NCBI GenBank assembly: GCA_028822575.1
Contig: JAPKDN010000118.1
Coordinates: forward strand, 1 to 8,216
Length of the DNA: 8,216 bases
DNA from: Alphaproteobacteria bacterium
Lineage (GTDB): Bacteria > Pseudomonadota > Alphaproteobacteria > Thalassobaculales > Thalassobaculaceae
Reading direction: 5' to 3'
Shown: positions 6,726-8,216 of the stretch, in pieces
Position numbering within the stretch: the first letter of the stretch is position 1
How the letters are laid out: each line of letters begins with the position of its first letter
Made by a program: the position numbers and the translations under genes
Notes under the pieces: generated by a model
Databases searched by the model: none
Seen by the model: only the letters and a program-made list of their open reading frames with translations
Told to the model about the DNA's origin: nothing

Positions 6726-7280
6726 GTGAAAGCAACTTTATCCCCTGGCGAAGCGCGCCTGATTACCGATGGAACTGGACCGGTGCCCGCGCAGATCGCG
6801 AAACTACAAGTTCGACGCCTGGGAATGGATTGGCGAGAGTCGGACATTCGGGACATGCTGCGATCCGGCGCGATAACTGGTCTAGCAAGGATTTCATACC
6901 GTCGCGGCGCGCCCCACCTTTTGGACGGCTATATTTTGTTCAGAACCATGGCGGATGAGGGAGAAATTCTTTCCTTCGCGGTGCGTCCCCAATCAAGACG
7001 TCGGGGATGCGCGAAAGATCTTCTAGGGCAAGTGTTGTCATTCATGCGTAATAAACATGTTAAACAGATTTTTCTTGAAGTCAGCACAGCGAATCGGGCG
7101 GCTATCGCGTTCTACGCGAATACTGGTTTCAAGATTTTTAGCGTCAGACGGAGCTATTATGCGTCAAACAATGGCGATAAACACAACGCATTGGTCTTGG
7201 GAATGGTGGTTCCGGGACCACGAATTTGGCGGATGCAAGGAAAAATAATGGTGCGACATCGGCTTAAAAATGGCATTTAA
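6726..7280 (+). CDS. rimI: Ribosomal-protein S18 alanine N-acetyltransferase (RimI-like GNAT)
   Basis: RimI acetylates the N-terminal alanine of ribosomal protein S18 using acetyl-CoA. This product has 184 residues from a GTG two bases after the tsaB stop. The GNAT core shows ILSFAVRP, then the acetyl-CoA loop RRRGCA (91-96; R-x-x-G-x-A). Next come the catalytic-type Glu118 in FLEVSTANRAA and Tyr130 in AFY, spaced 12 apart as in Salmonella RimI (Glu103, Tyr115), and GFKIFSVRRSYY. The usual Asp-Ala near the C-terminus is Asn-Ala here. About 24 residues (from VVPGPRIWRM) extend past the core, making it longer than the E. coli enzyme (about 148). Context with tsaB supports RimI over an unrelated GNAT; the exact substrate is inferred. 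The last codons lead directly into AT-rich DNA. Confidence 0.88.
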   Translation: MKATLSPGEARLITDGTGPVPAQIAKLQVRRLGMDWRESDIRDMLRSGAITGLARISYRRGAPHLLDGYILFRTMADEGEILSFAVRPQSRRRGCAKDLLGQVLSFMRNKHVKQIFLEVSTANRAAIAFYANTGFKIFSVRRSYYASNNGDKHNALVLGMVVPGPRIWRMQGKIMVRHRLKNGI

Positions 7281-7403
7281 CGTTTGGAAAAAATCGCCAA
7301 TATACTGATTTTATGGAGATTATAAAAATTGACACTCCGGCCCACCTGATATGGAGAAGGGTTCCTTCCCAGAGGATGGCTTATTTATTTTATAATTAAA
7401 AAA

Positions 7404-7529
7404 ATGTATTTAAAAAAATATGAAAATGATCAGTATTATATTAATAAAAAGACGATATTGCCCTCAGGAAAATTAATCAAAATAGTTAGGCTGTTGAAAA
7501 ATATAAACGCAGAATTAAAACAACAATAA
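7404..7529 (+). CDS. Possible small lysine-rich protein (41 aa), speculative
   Basis: This ATG-initiated frame of 41 codons lies inside the AT-rich gap. It begins MYLKKYENDQYYINKK and ends with an amphipathic-looking KLIKIVRLLKNINAELKQQ. It is basic, with no Cys, no membrane segment and no family I recognise. There is no purine-rich ribosome-binding site of normal kind upstream (only an A run). A second tiny frame, 7313-7399 (28 codons, MEIIKIDTPAHLIWRR at its start), ends 4 bases before it. At this composition stop codons are frequent, so 41 open codons are mildly unexpected but not decisive. It could be chance or a relic of inserted DNA. Confidence 0.15.
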   Translation: MYLKKYENDQYYINKKTILPSGKLIKIVRLLKNINAELKQQ

Positions 7530-7580
7530 AAAAGAACATTACAGGTTGTAACTTTAATCAACCAACAATTTTTTATGTTG
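7521..7580. repeat. Nested inverted repeat upstream of mucR
   Basis: The outer arms are CAACAATAAAAAA (7521-7533) and TTTTTTATGTTG (7569-7580), complementary apart from one unpaired base. Inside them GGTTG (7544-7548) and CAACC (7559-7563) form a second perfect pair around a 10-base loop. The inner stem followed by T6 (7569-7574) slightly resembles a weak intrinsic terminator on the + strand, but the stem is short and the T run begins 5 bases late. An operator or leader hairpin for mucR is equally possible. Confidence 0.35.
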
Positions 7581-7644
7581 CTTTTGCAATTTATTTGCCA
7601 TAAGAGAACTTTAGATGTTGGCGCGCTTTAAATGGGACTGATCA

Positions 7645-8076
7645 ATGGTTGCGGATGTAGAAGAAAACGATAGAATAGAGCATACTGTGGAAGTTGTTTC
7701 GGCCTATGTGTCAAATAACAGTGTTTCCTCGGAAGATCTGCCGCAACTGATCAAGCAGATCTATGCGGCATTGGCGGGTTTGGACATTGCAGAACTGTCA
7801 AAACCGGTAACCCCGAAGCCTGTTGTGCCGATTAACAAGTCTGTTACTCCTGACTACATAATTTGTCTTGAGGACGGTAAGCGGCTCAAAATGTTGAAAC
7901 GCCATCTCAAGACGGCGTACAACATGACACCAGAGGAATATAGAGAGCGATGGGGGCTTCCGGGAACCTATCCAATGGTTGCGCCCAACTATGCCAAACA
8001 GCGTAGTAAATTGGCGAAGCAAATCGGCCTCGGAAATTCTGGGCGACGTAACCGGCCCGCTAGTGGTAAAAATTGA
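7645..8076 (+). CDS. mucR: MucR/Ros-family transcriptional regulator
   Basis: This small DNA-binding regulator belongs to a family that controls exopolysaccharide, motility and host-interaction genes in alphaproteobacteria. MucR is described as H-NS-like, binding AT-rich DNA and forming oligomers through its N-terminus. The product is 143 residues. The N-terminal helix region carries VVSAYVSNNSVSSEDLPQLI. The Ros/MucR domain runs from about residue 66: SVTPDYIICLEDGKRLKMLKRHL, then NMTPEEYRERWGLP and YPMVAPNYAKQR. At the zinc site Cys74, Asp77 and His87 are present, but the second His position holds Ala91/Tyr92, so zinc may be absent. The ATG at 7645 has TGGGA about 7 bases upstream. The gene follows the AT-rich gap, which may be its autoregulatory region. 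Its base composition is lower in G+C than tsaB's. The family call is secure; mucR versus a paralogue name is not. Confidence 0.93.
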   Translation: MVADVEENDRIEHTVEVVSAYVSNNSVSSEDLPQLIKQIYAALAGLDIAELSKPVTPKPVVPINKSVTPDYIICLEDGKRLKMLKRHLKTAYNMTPEEYRERWGLPGTYPMVAPNYAKQRSKLAKQIGLGNSGRRNRPASGKN

Positions 8077-8119
8077 TATTTGAGCCTTCCATTAGGTTTT
8101 TGATGTTTTGCAAGCGTAG

Positions 8120-8216
8120 CAATTTCGCGGGATCGGCAGCGGAATTAACATCAGCTTGACCTCCGAGGACTGTAACCGCCTGGTGGTGATTGTCGGTGAC
8201 CGCAACGTCGCCCAGA
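8120..8216 (+). CDS. Probable IS630-family transposase, N-terminal fragment (runs off window)
   Basis: After an in-frame TAG at 8117-8119 the frame is open to the right edge. It includes INISLTSEDCNRLVVIVG and then DRNVAQ. This resembles the N-terminus of one IS630 subgroup, in which a segment like LTxxDRxRLEAIVADRNxxQKHVWRA leads into the helix-turn-helix. About 30 residues are visible. No ATG or GTG occurs between the stop and the motif; ATC (8132), ATT (8144) or TTG (8156) would be the only possible starts, so it may be a degraded copy or have an unusual start. No terminal inverted repeat could be confirmed, since the element leaves the window. It starts 43 bases after the mucR stop. A chance resemblance is possible because the match is short. 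Confidence 0.5.

Larger units (their letters stand above)
7281..7644. other. AT-rich intergenic region upstream of mucR
   Basis: There is no established gene in these 364 bases. By hand count 7381-7620 is about 22% G+C (53 of 240), far below the flanking genes, whereas 7331-7380 is a GC-rich patch. The region contains two tandem tiny open frames (7313-7399 and 7404-7529), an 8-bp inverted pair ATACTGAT/ATCAGTAT (7302-7309 and 7429-7436), a small hairpin GAAGG-GTT-CCTTC (7356-7368), and a nested inverted repeat (7521-7580). I found no strong promoter hexamer pair. MucR proteins are known to bind AT-rich, T-A-step-rich DNA and often repress their own gene, so autoregulation is a reasonable inference. 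A foreign or relic mobile segment is the alternative. Confidence 0.6.

Noticed and set aside
7329..7334. Perfect TTGACA as a -35 promoter element
   Set aside because: No acceptable -10 hexamer occurs 15-19 bases downstream.

Overview
The window looks like chromosomal DNA of an alphaproteobacterium, probably Rhodospirillales-like. The reasons are the moderately high G+C of the coding part, an Ros/MucR regulator, an NFU1-type NfuA, and a gene order (murJ, trpS, nfuA, tsaB, rimI) that I recall from many alphaproteobacteria. This assignment comes from recognised protein families; no database was searched.

Left part (1-3694, all + strand): the C-terminal half of the lipid II flippase murJ runs in from the left edge. 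It is followed by tryptophanyl-tRNA synthetase (trpS), a GT4-type glycosyltransferase that starts 4 bases after trpS, and the iron-sulfur carrier nfuA. A plausible sigma-70 promoter precedes trpS, and a perfect 12-bp palindrome lies 42 bases upstream of nfuA.

Middle part (3695-5940): a membrane-anchored Bax-like glucosaminidase (+) converges with a secreted NodB-type polysaccharide deacetylase (-), with only 15 bases between their stop codons. With murJ and the glycosyltransferase these make a cell-envelope theme. The deacetylase has Gln where the first metal-binding His is usually found. It is divergent from tsaB across a 136-base gap that carries two interlocking inverted repeats.

Right part (5941-8216): tsaB (t6A tRNA modification) and rimI (ribosomal protein S18 acetylation) form a tight pair 2 bases apart. 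Composition then changes sharply. A 364-base gap follows whose core (7381-7620) is about 22% G+C by hand count. It holds nested inverted repeats and two tandem tiny open frames, and it leads into a MucR/Ros-family regulator whose zinc site has lost at least one canonical ligand. Forty-three bases after mucR an open frame begins that resembles the N-terminus of an IS630-family transposase and runs off the right edge. The right end therefore seems to be where the conserved housekeeping cluster gives way to mobile DNA.

I see no CRISPR array, tRNA or rRNA gene. No single system here is clearly new. The AT-rich mucR upstream region is the most interesting part.
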